From Fidelibacterota bacterium (GTDB lineage Bacteria; Fidelibacterota; UBA8477), in contig JAIPJR010000062.1 in NCBI GenBank assembly GCA_021734045.1, positions 1-15,072 of the forward strand: 15,072 nucleotides of DNA, in the 5' to 3' direction. Within the stretch, counting starts at the first letter, position 1, and each line of letters opens with the position of its first letter. The notes under the pieces are model-generated. The model saw nothing but the letters and a program-made list of their open reading frames with translations. It had not been told where the DNA came from and made no database searches. The position numbers were made by a program, and so were the translations under genes. Positions 8,395-15,072 of the stretch are shown here, in pieces.

Positions 8395-11028
8395 ATGAAG
8401 AGGCTATTAATTCTGATGGGATTGTTCGGTTTGCTGACGGGAATCACCTGGGGACAGACGCATTTCCAGACCGTTTACAGTGGAAATCCTTACCTGGCCA
8501 TGAATATCTACGTGACCAGCGCAGTGATAGAAGATGTAGCCCTTACAGCAGGGGATGAAATCGGCATATTCGACGGTGAGTACTGTGTCGGTGCCGCGGT
8601 GGTGGAAGGGGACATTGACCCCTATCTGGCCATGGTGGCGGCTACCGATGAAGCCGGTACTCCGGAAGTGGATGGTTTCACACCTGGTAATGCCATCATT
8701 TTCAAAATTTGGGATTCTGAAAATGACATGGAAATCACCGATGTTGCCGCGACTTACGCGCTGGGGGACGGAACCTTCGCCTCCCAGGGTTCCGCCATGG
8801 TTGATTTGGTGGGAAGTCTGCCGGAAGACCATTTCACACCGGTCTATTTTGGCAATCCCTATCTGGCCATGAACTTCTATATCACAGCCGCATCCATTGA
8901 CGATGTTGAGCTGGGTGCCGGAGATGAAATTGGCATATTCGATGGTGATGTGTGTGTGGGAGCCGGTGTTTTATCTGCTCCCATCGGGGATTACGTGGCG
9001 CTGGTGGCGGCTACCGATGATCCGGGCACGCCGGAGATTGACGGATTCACGCCGGGCCACACCATCAGTTACCGACTCTGGGACGCGGGTCAGGAACTTG
9101 AAATCGAAAATGTGGAGGCCGTTTACGCGCTGGGGGATGGGATTTTTGCATCCCAGGGCAGCGCCATGGCTGACTTAATCGGGAGTACCAGCGTCTCGGG
9201 TCCGGTGGTGGTTTCACCCCTGGCGGATCTGACCCTGCCTGAGGATAATCCTGTCATGGACATTGCTGATCTGGATACGGTATTTGAAGATCTGGATCCG
9301 GAGGAAACCCTCGCCTACAGTGTATCCAATACGGAATCAGCTGTACAGGTAACCATTGGGGAAGGTGCCCTGCTTCAACTTGAATTGACTGCCGACTGGT
9401 TCGGTGAGGATGTTATCGTTGTCACCGCGACCAATTCGGTGATGGAAAGTATCTCCGATGAATTTACCCTCACGGTCACTCCCGTGAACGATCCGCCGCA
9501 GGCTTTCCCGCTCATCTCTCCGGAAAATGGCGCTTCACTCAGCACGCTGTCGCCGGCATTTTCCTGGCAGGCCGCCAGCGATATTGATCCGGATGATGTG
9601 GTTACCTACCGATTATATTTAAGCACGGATCCTGAAAATTACCTGCAGGTTTACGCCGGTTCAGAAACATCCTGGACCCCAACAGAACCTTTGGAGGATA
9701 ACAGTACGTACCACTGGCTGGTAAGTGCGGTGGATATGGCGGGAGACACGGTGGCAAATACCGGTGGTAGTCGGCATTTCTTTTTGAATCTGGAGAATGA
9801 GTCACCCCAGCCATTTGATCTTATCTCACCGGAAAATGACGCCATGCTCAGCACGCTGCAGCCTCAATTCCTCTGGCATCCGGCCCCGGACATTGATCCT
9901 GATGATGTGTTGACTTACCGACTTTATCTGGGGACAACCATTGAGGACTTCGCCCGCGTATATGAAGGTACGGACACGACCTGGACGCCTGCAGAATCAC
10001 TGCTGGATAACAGCAGCTACTACTGGATGGTGAGTGCCGTGGATCCCTCCGGAGATACGGTGGAGAATATTGATGGTGCCAGCCATTTTTATCTGAATGC
10101 TGAGAATGAAGCGCCTTCTGTTGTTGAATTGGTGACGCCCACCGATAACAGTGTAGAGGTGGTTCTCACGCCGGAATTCTACTGGGAGGCAGCCACTGAT
10201 CCGGATCCGGGCGATACGCTGATGTACGATCTGCTCATTGCCGTGGATACTGTCATGACGGATCCTCAGATCATCACCACGCCGGACCACGAGTGGATTC
10301 TGGAAACGCCATTAATGGATAATGGCGAATATTACTGGCAGGTGATTACCAGGGACCTGGCCGGTCTGGAAACAGCCAGCGAGGTGTACCGGTTCTGGAC
10401 GAATACGGAATTGGAACCACCCAATCCGTTTGAGTTGCTCTCACCGCCGGACATGGCGCAGGGGCTGACCACAACGCCGGCGTTTATTTGGGAAACTGCA
10501 ACGGATAATGACCCCCGGGACTATGCGGTTTATACACTCATGGTGGCTGAGGACAGTGCCTTTGTGTCCATCGTCCTCACCGCAGAAGCTTTAACTGACA
10601 CGGTTTTCACGCCCTCGGAAGGACTGTCCGAGAATACCCGGTACTGGTGGAAGATAATTGCCATGGATACGGATTCGCTGACGACCGAGTCGCCGGTGCA
10701 GACCTTCACGGTGGGGTATGTGGCCACTGAACCCGAAGCAGCGATCCCCACAAAGTTTGCGCTGCATACGAACTATCCCAATCCCTTCAATCCTACCACC
10801 ACGATCCGGTACGATTTGCCGGAACCGAGTCAGGTACGCTTGACCATTTATAATCAGCTGGGTCAACCGATCCGGACGCTGGTTCATGGGGAGAAATCTG
10901 CCGGTTTCCAGTCAGTGGTGTGGGATGGACGGAATAATGTAGGTCAACAGGCTGGAACGGGCATTTACTTTTACCAAATCAATTCTGGTAAATTCAACCA
11001 AACCCGGAAGATGATCCTGCTGAAATAA
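8395..11028 (+). CDS. Modular exported protein with FN3-like repeats and C-terminal sorting domain
   Basis: This is an 877-residue secreted protein of unknown function. The frame is open from a GTG at 8365, but ATG 8395 is preferred: AAAGGA lies 8 nt upstream and the protein then begins with a classic signal peptide (MKRLLILMGLFGLLTGITWG). Two GNPYLAMN modules follow (about 23-141 and 145-267), each with GDEIGIFDG, CVGA, GTPE(V/I)DGFTPG and LGDG(T/I)FASQGSAM. Next is an Ig/cadherin-like region (269-369), starting LPEDNPVMDIADLDTVFEDLDPEE. Four fibronectin-III-like repeats (about 369-775) follow, with recurring FxLxSPxxG, FxWxxAxDxDPxD, and YxWxVxAxD positions. The end (Y794PNPFNPTTTIRYDLP to IYFYQINSGKFNQTRKMILLK) is a FlgD-like/type IX-style sorting domain. 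It probably shares a transcript with the 2219-residue protein upstream and is closed by a strong terminator. A surface or extracellular binding role is inferred. Confidence 0.9.
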   Translation: MKRLLILMGLFGLLTGITWGQTHFQTVYSGNPYLAMNIYVTSAVIEDVALTAGDEIGIFDGEYCVGAAVVEGDIDPYLAMVAATDEAGTPEVDGFTPGNAIIFKIWDSENDMEITDVAATYALGDGTFASQGSAMVDLVGSLPEDHFTPVYFGNPYLAMNFYITAASIDDVELGAGDEIGIFDGDVCVGAGVLSAPIGDYVALVAATDDPGTPEIDGFTPGHTISYRLWDAGQELEIENVEAVYALGDGIFASQGSAMADLIGSTSVSGPVVVSPLADLTLPEDNPVMDIADLDTVFEDLDPEETLAYSVSNTESAVQVTIGEGALLQLELTADWFGEDVIVVTATNSVMESISDEFTLTVTPVNDPPQAFPLISPENGASLSTLSPAFSWQAASDIDPDDVVTYRLYLSTDPENYLQVYAGSETSWTPTEPLEDNSTYHWLVSAVDMAGDTVANTGGSRHFFLNLENESPQPFDLISPENDAMLSTLQPQFLWHPAPDIDPDDVLTYRLYLGTTIEDFARVYEGTDTTWTPAESLLDNSSYYWMVSAVDPSGDTVENIDGASHFYLNAENEAPSVVELVTPTDNSVEVVLTPEFYWEAATDPDPGDTLMYDLLIAVDTVMTDPQIITTPDHEWILETPLMDNGEYYWQVITRDLAGLETASEVYRFWTNTELEPPNPFELLSPPDMAQGLTTTPAFIWETATDNDPRDYAVYTLMVAEDSAFVSIVLTAEALTDTVFTPSEGLSENTRYWWKIIAMDTDSLTTESPVQTFTVGYVATEPEAAIPTKFALHTNYPNPFNPTTTIRYDLPEPSQVRLTIYNQLGQPIRTLVHGEKSAGFQSVVWDGRNNVGQQAGTGIYFYQINSGKFNQTRKMILLK

Positions 11029-11053
11029 TCTCAAAACAAATCTCAGAGTCTTC

Positions 11054-11083
11054 AAAGGCACCTGAGGAATCGGGTGCCTTTTT
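11054..11083 (+). terminator. Rho-independent terminator after the exported-protein pair
   Basis: AAAGGCACC pairs with GGTGCCTTT around a 12-nt loop, and the second arm runs into a run of five T. It starts 26 bp after the stop codon of the 877-residue protein and closes the plus-strand transcription unit. Confidence 0.88.
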
Positions 11084-11166
11084 ACATGTCCAAGAAATGC
11101 CAATACATCGATATGTTCTGGTCATGTGTCTTTGAATTAGATATGACTTAGTTGCCCATACAGGCA

Positions 11167-11245
11167 CCCGAATTCCTGGTCGTCATGTAGACCATATAAT
11201 CAATATGCTGACAAATGATCTCACCGTTTCGAGGGCCCGGGGGTG
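11167..11245. repeat. Left copy of 79-bp direct repeat flanking fic
   Basis: This copy matches 12632-12710 in the same orientation at 74 of 79 positions with no gaps. A 43-base core in the middle is identical. It contains a small hairpin, TGGTC/GACCA with an 8-nt loop, and a GC-rich end around GGGCCCGGGGGTG. On the minus strand both copies can be read as part of a short open frame containing NGEIICQHIDY, but neither extends into a gene. It may be a dispersed intergenic repeat or a cassette boundary; which one cannot be told from one window. Confidence 0.85.
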
Positions 11246-11296
11246 GTTAGGTCTCTCTTATTTTATAGATCCACATATCGATATATTGCAATATTG

Positions 11297-11306
11297 TAGA
11301 CATGTT
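11297..11306 (+). promoter_or_regulatory. TAGACATGTT motif overlapping the fic leader
   Basis: This exact 10-mer lies immediately upstream of the fic Shine-Dalgarno. It recurs at 12498-12507 and 12534-12543, and inverted at 12549-12558. A near copy, TAGACATATT, is at 12605-12614. Its placement suggests an operator, possibly for the Fic protein's own C-terminal winged helix, but this is inference. Confidence 0.35.
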
Positions 11307-11318
11307 TAGGAGAACAGG

Positions 11319-12461
11319 TTGAGTATCTGTATATTAAGTTACTTCAACAAAAAGAAATGGCTTATGAATACCACATCTGATCCGTACAAACCCTACAATG
11401 ACCTTCCACGGTTACCGCCCCCCGTCGAGATAGAAACCAAGGCTGTCTTGCGGAAAACCACTTCGTGTGGGCGAGCGCTGGCTGAATTAAAGGGTATTGG
11501 CCGGGTTATTCCCAACCAGGCTCTGCTGATTGACTCGCTGATCCTGCAAGAAGCCCGGGCCAGTAGCGAGATTGAGAATATTGTTACAACTTCAGATGCG
11601 GTCTACAAAGCTTTCAGTGCCCAGACCAGTCAGATTGACCATGCAACCAAGGAAGTACTCCGGTATCGAGAGGCACTGTGGTACGGCTTCAATGAGTTGC
11701 AGCGGCAGCAAGTGCTCAGCACGAACCTGTTTGTGAAATGTGTTCAGATTATCCGAGAGAATAAAGCTGGCATCCGCAAGACTCCCGGAACCAGGATCGT
11801 TAATCAGACCACCGGTGATGTCATCTATACACCACCGGAAGGAGAGCAACGAATCCGTGAACTACTCCACGATCTTGAGCAGTTTATCCATTCTGAAGAC
11901 GGGATCGATCCCCTGATCAAAGTAGCCCTCATTCACTACCAGTTCGAAGCTATCCATCCCTTTAGTGATGGAAATGGCCGTACCGGCAGGATCATTAACC
12001 TGCTCTACCTTTCACTTAATGACCTTCTGGACTATCCGGTGCTGTACCTCAGTAAATATATCATCGAGAATCGGGCGGAATACTACCGATTGCTCCGGGG
12101 AGTCACGATCAATCAAAGCTGGGAACCATGGATACTCTATATGCTGGCGGGCATCGAACAAACGGCAAATTATACCCGTGATAAGATTCTGGCCATTAAG
12201 GATCTAATGGATGCGACCACAGAAAAAGCTCGTAATCAATTACCAGGCAATGTGTTCTCAAAGGAGTTGATCGAACTGCTTTTTGAGCGTCCTTACACGA
12301 AGATCCAGTATTTAACCGACAAAGGCATTGCCAAGCGCGAGACAGCATCCAAGTATCTTAAAGTTCTGGAAACGATACACATTCTCAAGAGTCAGCGGGT
12401 TGGTAAGGAAACACTGTTCCTGAATACGGGCCTCTATAATCTTCTGTCCCGTTCGAATTGA
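11319..12461 (+). CDS. Fic family protein adenylyltransferase with N-terminal inhibitory motif and C-terminal winged helix
   Basis: Fic proteins transfer AMP from ATP to hydroxyl side chains of target proteins. The catalytic motif HPFSDGNGRTGR (residues 213-224) matches HPFx(D/E)GNGRxxR in full, with the base His213 and the phosphate-binding loop intact. The class II inhibitory motif SSEIEN (82-87, pattern S/TxxxEN) precedes it, so the protein should be self-inhibited through Glu86. The N-terminal PYNDLPRLPPPVEIETKAVL segment is a Fic_N region. A winged helix (about 318-375, PYTKIQYLTDKGIAKRETASKYLKVL) ends the protein, as in SoFic-like proteins. The TTG at 11319 is used because AGGAG lies 6 nt upstream. 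ATG 11364 (giving 365 residues) has no Shine-Dalgarno but fits the usual family N-terminus, so the start is uncertain. There is no adjacent antitoxin gene, as expected when inhibition is internal. The gene sits alone between 79-bp direct repeats. Confidence 0.93.
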   Translation: MSICILSYFNKKKWLMNTTSDPYKPYNDLPRLPPPVEIETKAVLRKTTSCGRALAELKGIGRVIPNQALLIDSLILQEARASSEIENIVTTSDAVYKAFSAQTSQIDHATKEVLRYREALWYGFNELQRQQVLSTNLFVKCVQIIRENKAGIRKTPGTRIVNQTTGDVIYTPPEGEQRIRELLHDLEQFIHSEDGIDPLIKVALIHYQFEAIHPFSDGNGRTGRIINLLYLSLNDLLDYPVLYLSKYIIENRAEYYRLLRGVTINQSWEPWILYMLAGIEQTANYTRDKILAIKDLMDATTEKARNQLPGNVFSKELIELLFERPYTKIQYLTDKGIAKRETASKYLKVLETIHILKSQRVGKETLFLNTGLYNLLSRSN

Positions 12462-12520
12462 CTTCATACGATCCTGCGTCGTCATACATTACTTTAATAG
12501 ACATGTTCATGTTCATGCTT

Positions 12521-12582
12521 CATATCGATTGCTTAGACATGTTATGTGAACATGTCTAAGCAATGGTGATAATTTCGATATG
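12521..12582. repeat. Nested inverted repeat downstream of fic
   Basis: The inner arms ATTGCTTAGACATGTT (12528-12543) and AACATGTCTAAGCAAT (12549-12564) are perfectly complementary over 16 bp around the loop ATGTG. Outer arms CATATCGA (12521-12528) and TCGATATG (12575-12582) are also complementary, with an asymmetric spacer. No T-run follows, so it is not a typical intrinsic terminator, although it could act as a transcript-end hairpin. A two-fold operator or a transposon-like end are alternatives. Confidence 0.8.
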
Positions 12583-12631
12583 TAATGGATTCATGATAAT
12601 GCCATAGACATATTCCACCGCCTATTCAAGC

Positions 12632-12710
12632 CCCGAATCCCTGGTCGTCATGTAGACCACATAATCAATATGCTGACAAATGATCTCACCGTTTCGAGCC
12701 CCGGGGGGTG
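12632..12710. repeat. Right copy of 79-bp direct repeat flanking fic
   Basis: This copy differs from 11167-11245 at 5 of 79 positions: two isolated transitions and three changes in the GC-rich end. A TCGATATG motif ends 49 bp before this copy and 51 bp before the left copy. The duplicated unit may therefore once have been about 135 bp long, with its outer part now diverged. Confidence 0.85.
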
Positions 12711-12828
12711 TTGATAATGACCCGTTTTGCGTTGTGCTACAACACTCCACGGTTTTTCTTAAGAACTGTTTTGAAATCCGGTCCACAGACTTAATACTTG
12801 GTGGTATTGACTGAATAAGGGGCACCAC

Positions 12829-13107
12829 ATGGCCAACACCATACCCCGTAAACCGGAGGAAACCCTGGCGTTATTGGATCAGATGATAAATGGGGTGGAG
12901 AAAAACCGGGCTGACCTGGGAACCTATGCCGATGAGCTGCTAAAACGGTTTGTGCCGATTCGGGATAACCTCCGGGCAGCCATACAGAAACGCACCGAAA
13001 CGGCCGGCTTGGCACGCCAGGCTACCCAGGTGATCAACGACAATCAAAATCCCCGGCCAATGATATGTATTTTTCCCGGTTCACTTCGTAAGATATTTTT
13101 TCGATAG
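12829..13107 (+). CDS. Small helical protein of unknown function, possibly C-terminally truncated
   Basis: This is a 92-residue protein with an AAGGGG Shine-Dalgarno about 7 nt before its ATG. Residues 1-72 look like a real, hydrophilic helical or coiled-coil domain: MANTIPRKPEETLALLDQMI followed by charged heptad-like stretches, with no Cys and no membrane segment. The last 20 or so residues (NPRPMICIFPGSLRKIFFR) have a very different composition and could be out-of-frame readthrough after a deletion or frameshift. I recall longer (about 200-residue) helical proteins with a similar KPEExLALxxxIxxG start, but could not check this here. It lies just outside the right 79-bp repeat. No function can be assigned. 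Confidence 0.6.
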   Translation: MANTIPRKPEETLALLDQMINGVEKNRADLGTYADELLKRFVPIRDNLRAAIQKRTETAGLARQATQVINDNQNPRPMICIFPGSLRKIFFR

Positions 13108-13250
13108 TTACAGCTGATAACGGGGTAAATTCAATTCAATTCAAGTATTAAAACCTGGGATGCTAATCTGTCCAGGGCAGCGGCAGTGGCCGCAGTCACC
13201 TTCGTTGACCAAATTCGATTGATTCGATGTTGGATGAAGAAAAAGGGCAG

Positions 13251-13335
13251 TACCCGGGGCCGGACTCGAACCGGCACGCCTTTAAGGGGCGAAGGATTTT
13301 AAGTCCTTTGTGTCTACCAATTCCACCACCCGGGC
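13251..13335 (-). tRNA. tRNA-Leu (anticodon UAA)
   Basis: The minus strand folds as an 85-nt class II tRNA. The acceptor stem GCCCGGG pairs with CCCGGGT (last pair G-U) with discriminator A. The D region is TGGTGGAATTGGTAGACA. The anticodon stem AAGGA/TCCTT holds the loop CTTAAAA, giving anticodon TAA. A long variable arm (CGCCCCTTAAAGGCG) follows, then the T arm GCCGG-TTCGAGT-CCGGC. CCA is not encoded. It lies downstream of tRNA-Cys on the same strand. Confidence 0.96.
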
Positions 13336-13401
13336 ACTTATTAAAAAACGATGACTTGAATAATCAATATCAATCTTAAAAAGGTTGGGTAGAACACAGC
13401 G

Positions 13402-13475
13402 AGGCGTGGGCCGGATTCGAACCGGCGAATGATGGTTTTGCAAACCACTCCCTTAGACCACTTGGGCACCACGCC
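13402..13475 (-). tRNA. tRNA-Cys (anticodon GCA)
   Basis: The minus strand folds as a 74-nt tRNA. The acceptor stem is GGCGTGG/CCACGCC with discriminator T (U73), the identity base for cysteine. The D arm is CCC-AAGTGGTCTAA-GGG. The anticodon stem GTGGT/ACCAT carries the loop TTGCAAA, giving anticodon GCA. The T arm is GCCGG-TTCGAAT-CCGGC. CCA is not encoded. It lies 66 bp upstream of tRNA-Leu in the direction of transcription. Confidence 0.96.
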
Positions 13476-13557
13476 TTGAATATCGCATGCAAAAAGCGGC
13501 GAAATATAACCCGGGGTCCACCCTTGTCAAAAGGTTACAATGCAACCATCTGCATGA

Positions 13558-13588
13558 AAAAAGCCCCTCCGCAGGGGAGAGGCTTTTT
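13558..13588 (-). terminator. Intrinsic terminator downstream of groEL
   Basis: Read on the minus strand, AAAAAGCCTCTCC pairs with GGAGGGGCTTTTT around the loop CCTGC, with one U-G pair, ending in a T-run. It lies 28 bp after the groEL stop codon. Because A and T runs flank both sides, it could work in both directions. Confidence 0.9.
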
Positions 13589-13615
13589 GATGTATCTTGT
13601 GTCTGAAAAGCAGGA

Positions 13616-15072
13616 TTAATACATTCCGCCCATACCACCACCAGGAGGCATGGCCGGTGCTTTTTCCTCTTCAGGAATATCAGAGATTGCACACTCTGTG
13701 GTGAGCAACAAGGAGGCAACCGATGCCGCATTCTCAATCGCGGTCCGGGCAACCTTGGTGGGATCAATGATACCGGCTTTAATGAGATTGGTAAACACCT
13801 CTTTACGAGCGTCAAAACCAAAATCATCCTTGCCCTCTTTCACCTTCTGAACCACGATGGAATCTTCCCAACCGGAGTTCTTGGAGATCATGCGAATGGG
13901 CTCTTCCAGGGCACGACGGATAATGTCAACACCCAGTTGTTCGTCACCTTCCAGCTCCAGTTTCAATTCCTGTGCAGCACGCAGGAGAGCCACACCACCA
14001 CCGGGGATAATACCCTCTTCAACGGCAGCGCGGGTGGCATGCAACGCATCTTCCACGCGGGCTTTCTTCTCTTTCATTTCCACTTCAGTGGGTGAACCCA
14101 CATGCAGAACCGCAACACCACCGGCTAATTTAGCCAGGCGTTCCTGCAGTTTTTCACGGTCATAGTCAGAAGTGGTATTTTCAATCTGAACCTTGATTTC
14201 ATTAATCCGGGCTTTGATGGCTTCTTCTTCGCCGCCACCGTCCACAATAGTGGTATTGTCCTTATCAATGACGACCCGTTTAGCTTGTCCAAGATACGCG
14301 GTCGTGGCATTCTCCAGCTTGTAACCCTGCTCTTCGGAAATCAGTGTACCACCGGTTAAAACGGCGATATCTTGGAGCATGGCTTTGCGACGGTCACCAA
14401 AACCGGGAGCTTTCACAGCAGCAACTTTCAGCGTACCGCGCAGCTTGTTTACCACCAGTGTGGCCAGCGCTTCGCCTTCCACCTCTTCCGAGATGATCAG
14501 GAGGGGTTTGCCCATTTGGGAAGTTTTCTCAAGAATGGGTAACAGGTCTTTCATGGCGCTGATTTTTTTGTCATACAGCAGGATGAGTGCGTCTTCCAGC
14601 ACCGCTTCCATCGCTTCGGCATTGGTGACGAAGTAAGGGGAGAGATAGCCGCGGTCAAACTGCATACCTTCAACGGTTTCCAGATAGGTGTCCATGGTTT
14701 TGGATTCTTCCACAGTAATCACACCATCTTTACCCACTTTGTCCATGGCTTCTGCAATGAGATCACCAATGGTGCGGTCATTGTTCGCTGAAATGGTACC
14801 CACCTGGGCGATCTCTTCGCTACTGCTCACATCGCGGCTGATTTTCCGCAGGCTCTCTACCACTTTTTCAACCGCAGCATCAATACCGCGTTTGATTTCC
14901 ATGGGATTGGCGCCGGCGGTGACATTCTTCAAGCCCTGGGTAATGATTGCCTGAGCCAGAACCGTAGCTGTGGTGGTACCGTCACCAGCCACATCTGAGG
15001 TTTTGGATGCCACTTCGCGCACCATCTGTGCGCCCATATTTTCCCGGGGATCTTCCAGTTCCACTTCTTTTG
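13616..15072 (-). CDS. groL: Chaperonin GroEL (Hsp60), C-terminal 484 residues
   Basis: GroEL forms the double-ring ATP-driven folding chamber, working with GroES. The window holds all but about the first 60 residues; the gene runs off the right edge at [11 protein letters not shown]. Conserved segments seen are [15 protein letters not shown] (ATP and Mg binding), the apical-domain stretch [39 protein letters not shown], and a C-terminal tail [10 protein letters not shown]. The tail is a short version of the GGM repeat that extends into the folding cavity. No frameshift or missing core motif is visible. A groES gene would be expected just upstream, outside the window. Its transcript ends at the terminator at 13558-13588, so the two tRNA genes beyond it are probably transcribed separately. 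Confidence 0.98.
   Translation of the reverse strand, partial: KEVELEDPRENMGAQMVREVASKTSDVAGDGTTTATVLAQAIITQGLKNVTAGANPMEIKRGIDAAVEKVVESLRKISRDVSSSEEIAQVGTISANNDRTIGDLIAEAMDKVGKDGVITVEESKTMDTYLETVEGMQFDRGYLSPYFVTNAEAMEAVLEDALILLYDKKISAMKDLLPILEKTSQMGKPLLIISEEVEGEALATLVVNKLRGTLKVAAVKAPGFGDRRKAMLQDIAVLTGGTLISEEQGYKLENATTAYLGQAKRVVIDKDNTTIVDGGGEEEAIKARINEIKVQIENTTSDYDREKLQERLAKLAGGVAVLHVGSPTEVEMKEKKARVEDALHATRAAVEEGIIPGGGVALLRAAQELKLELEGDEQLGVDIIRRALEEPIRMISKNSGWEDSIVVQKVKEGKDDFGFDARKEVFTNLIKAGIIDPTKVARTAIENAASVASLLLTTECAISDIPEEEKAPAMPPGGGMGGMY

Larger units (their letters stand above)
11084..11318. other. Intergenic region between the exported-protein terminator and fic
   Basis: No gene was recognised here. 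It contains TCGATATG (11108-11115), the left copy of a 79-bp repeat (11167-11245), and then a cluster of short perfect palindromes: ATATCGATAT (11275-11284), ATATTGCAATAT (11283-11294) and CAATATTG (11289-11296). One TAGACATGTT 10-mer (11297-11306) lies just upstream of the fic ribosome binding site. The same short motifs recur after fic, so this segment looks like the left end of a cassette and probably holds the fic promoter and operator. Confidence 0.5.
12462..12828. other. Intergenic region after fic with inverted repeats
   Basis: This 367-bp stretch contains no recognisable gene. It holds a nested inverted repeat (12521-12582), three TAGACATGTT-type 10-mers in addition to the inverted copy, the right copy of the 79-bp repeat (12632-12710) and the leader of the 92-residue gene. 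A minus-strand open frame at 12622-12828 overlaps the repeat and has no support as a gene. Confidence 0.5.

Noticed and set aside
11167-11250. Integron attC site
   Set aside because: The left copy is followed by GTTAGGT, which fits GTTRRRY, but the right copy is not, no matching RYYYAAC end is present, and no integrase gene is in view.
12622-12828. Minus-strand 68-codon open frame covering the right 79-bp repeat
   Set aside because: The left repeat gives a similar partial reading (NGEIICQHIDY then a stop), so the similarity is explained by the repeat. There is no start context, and it opposes the leader of the next gene. A faint likeness of YVVYMTTRDSG to the start of GIY-YIG nucleases was considered but is too short to use.
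13120-13140. Short tandem ATTCA repeats before tRNA-Leu
   Set aside because: Only about three imperfect units are present, which is too few to call a meaningful repeat or CRISPR array.

Overview
The window looks like a chromosomal segment from a free-living bacterium of the Fibrobacterota-Chlorobiota-Bacteroidota superphylum or a neighbour of it (Marinimicrobia, Calditrichota, KSB1 or Ignavibacteria-like). This is an inference from two large exported proteins that end in the YPNPFNPxTTIRYDLP-type secretion/sorting domain typical of those groups, from mid-range GC content, from a GGM-tailed GroEL, and from tRNA genes without an encoded CCA end. The taxonomic call is at phylum-group level only.

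Layout. Positions 1-1200 (minus strand) hold the start of a [NiFe]-hydrogenase maturation operon, hypA-hypB-hypF, with overlapping genes; hypF runs off the left edge. An AT-rich divergent intergenic region (1201-1681) follows. It carries a CRP/FNR-like palindrome near hypA and a Fur-like palindrome between the two divergent units. Positions 1682-11028 (plus strand) hold two tandem genes for very large, modular, exported beta-rich proteins (2219 and about 877 residues). They share a roughly 120-residue 'GNPYLAMN' module (two copies in each) and the same C-terminal sorting domain. A clear intrinsic terminator closes this pair.

Positions 11100-12710 look like an inserted cassette. A class II (self-inhibited) Fic-domain AMPylase with a C-terminal winged helix is bracketed by a 79-bp direct repeat (74/79 identical). 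It is surrounded by copies of the 10-mer TAGACATGTT, two of which form a perfect 16-bp-arm inverted repeat just after the gene. A short 92-residue protein that may be truncated follows. The right end holds, on the minus strand, the 3' part of groEL, its terminator, tRNA-Cys(GCA) and tRNA-Leu(UAA).

How the genes work together. The hyp genes insert nickel and the Fe(CN)2CO group into hydrogenases. The two exported proteins probably act at the cell surface or in the medium; OB-like, carbohydrate-binding-like and fibronectin-III-like modules suggest adhesion or polymer binding rather than catalysis. No known pathway links them to hyp. Fic is an independent accessory gene. groEL and the tRNAs are housekeeping. 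The most novel material is the module architecture of the two exported proteins and the repeat-bounded fic cassette.
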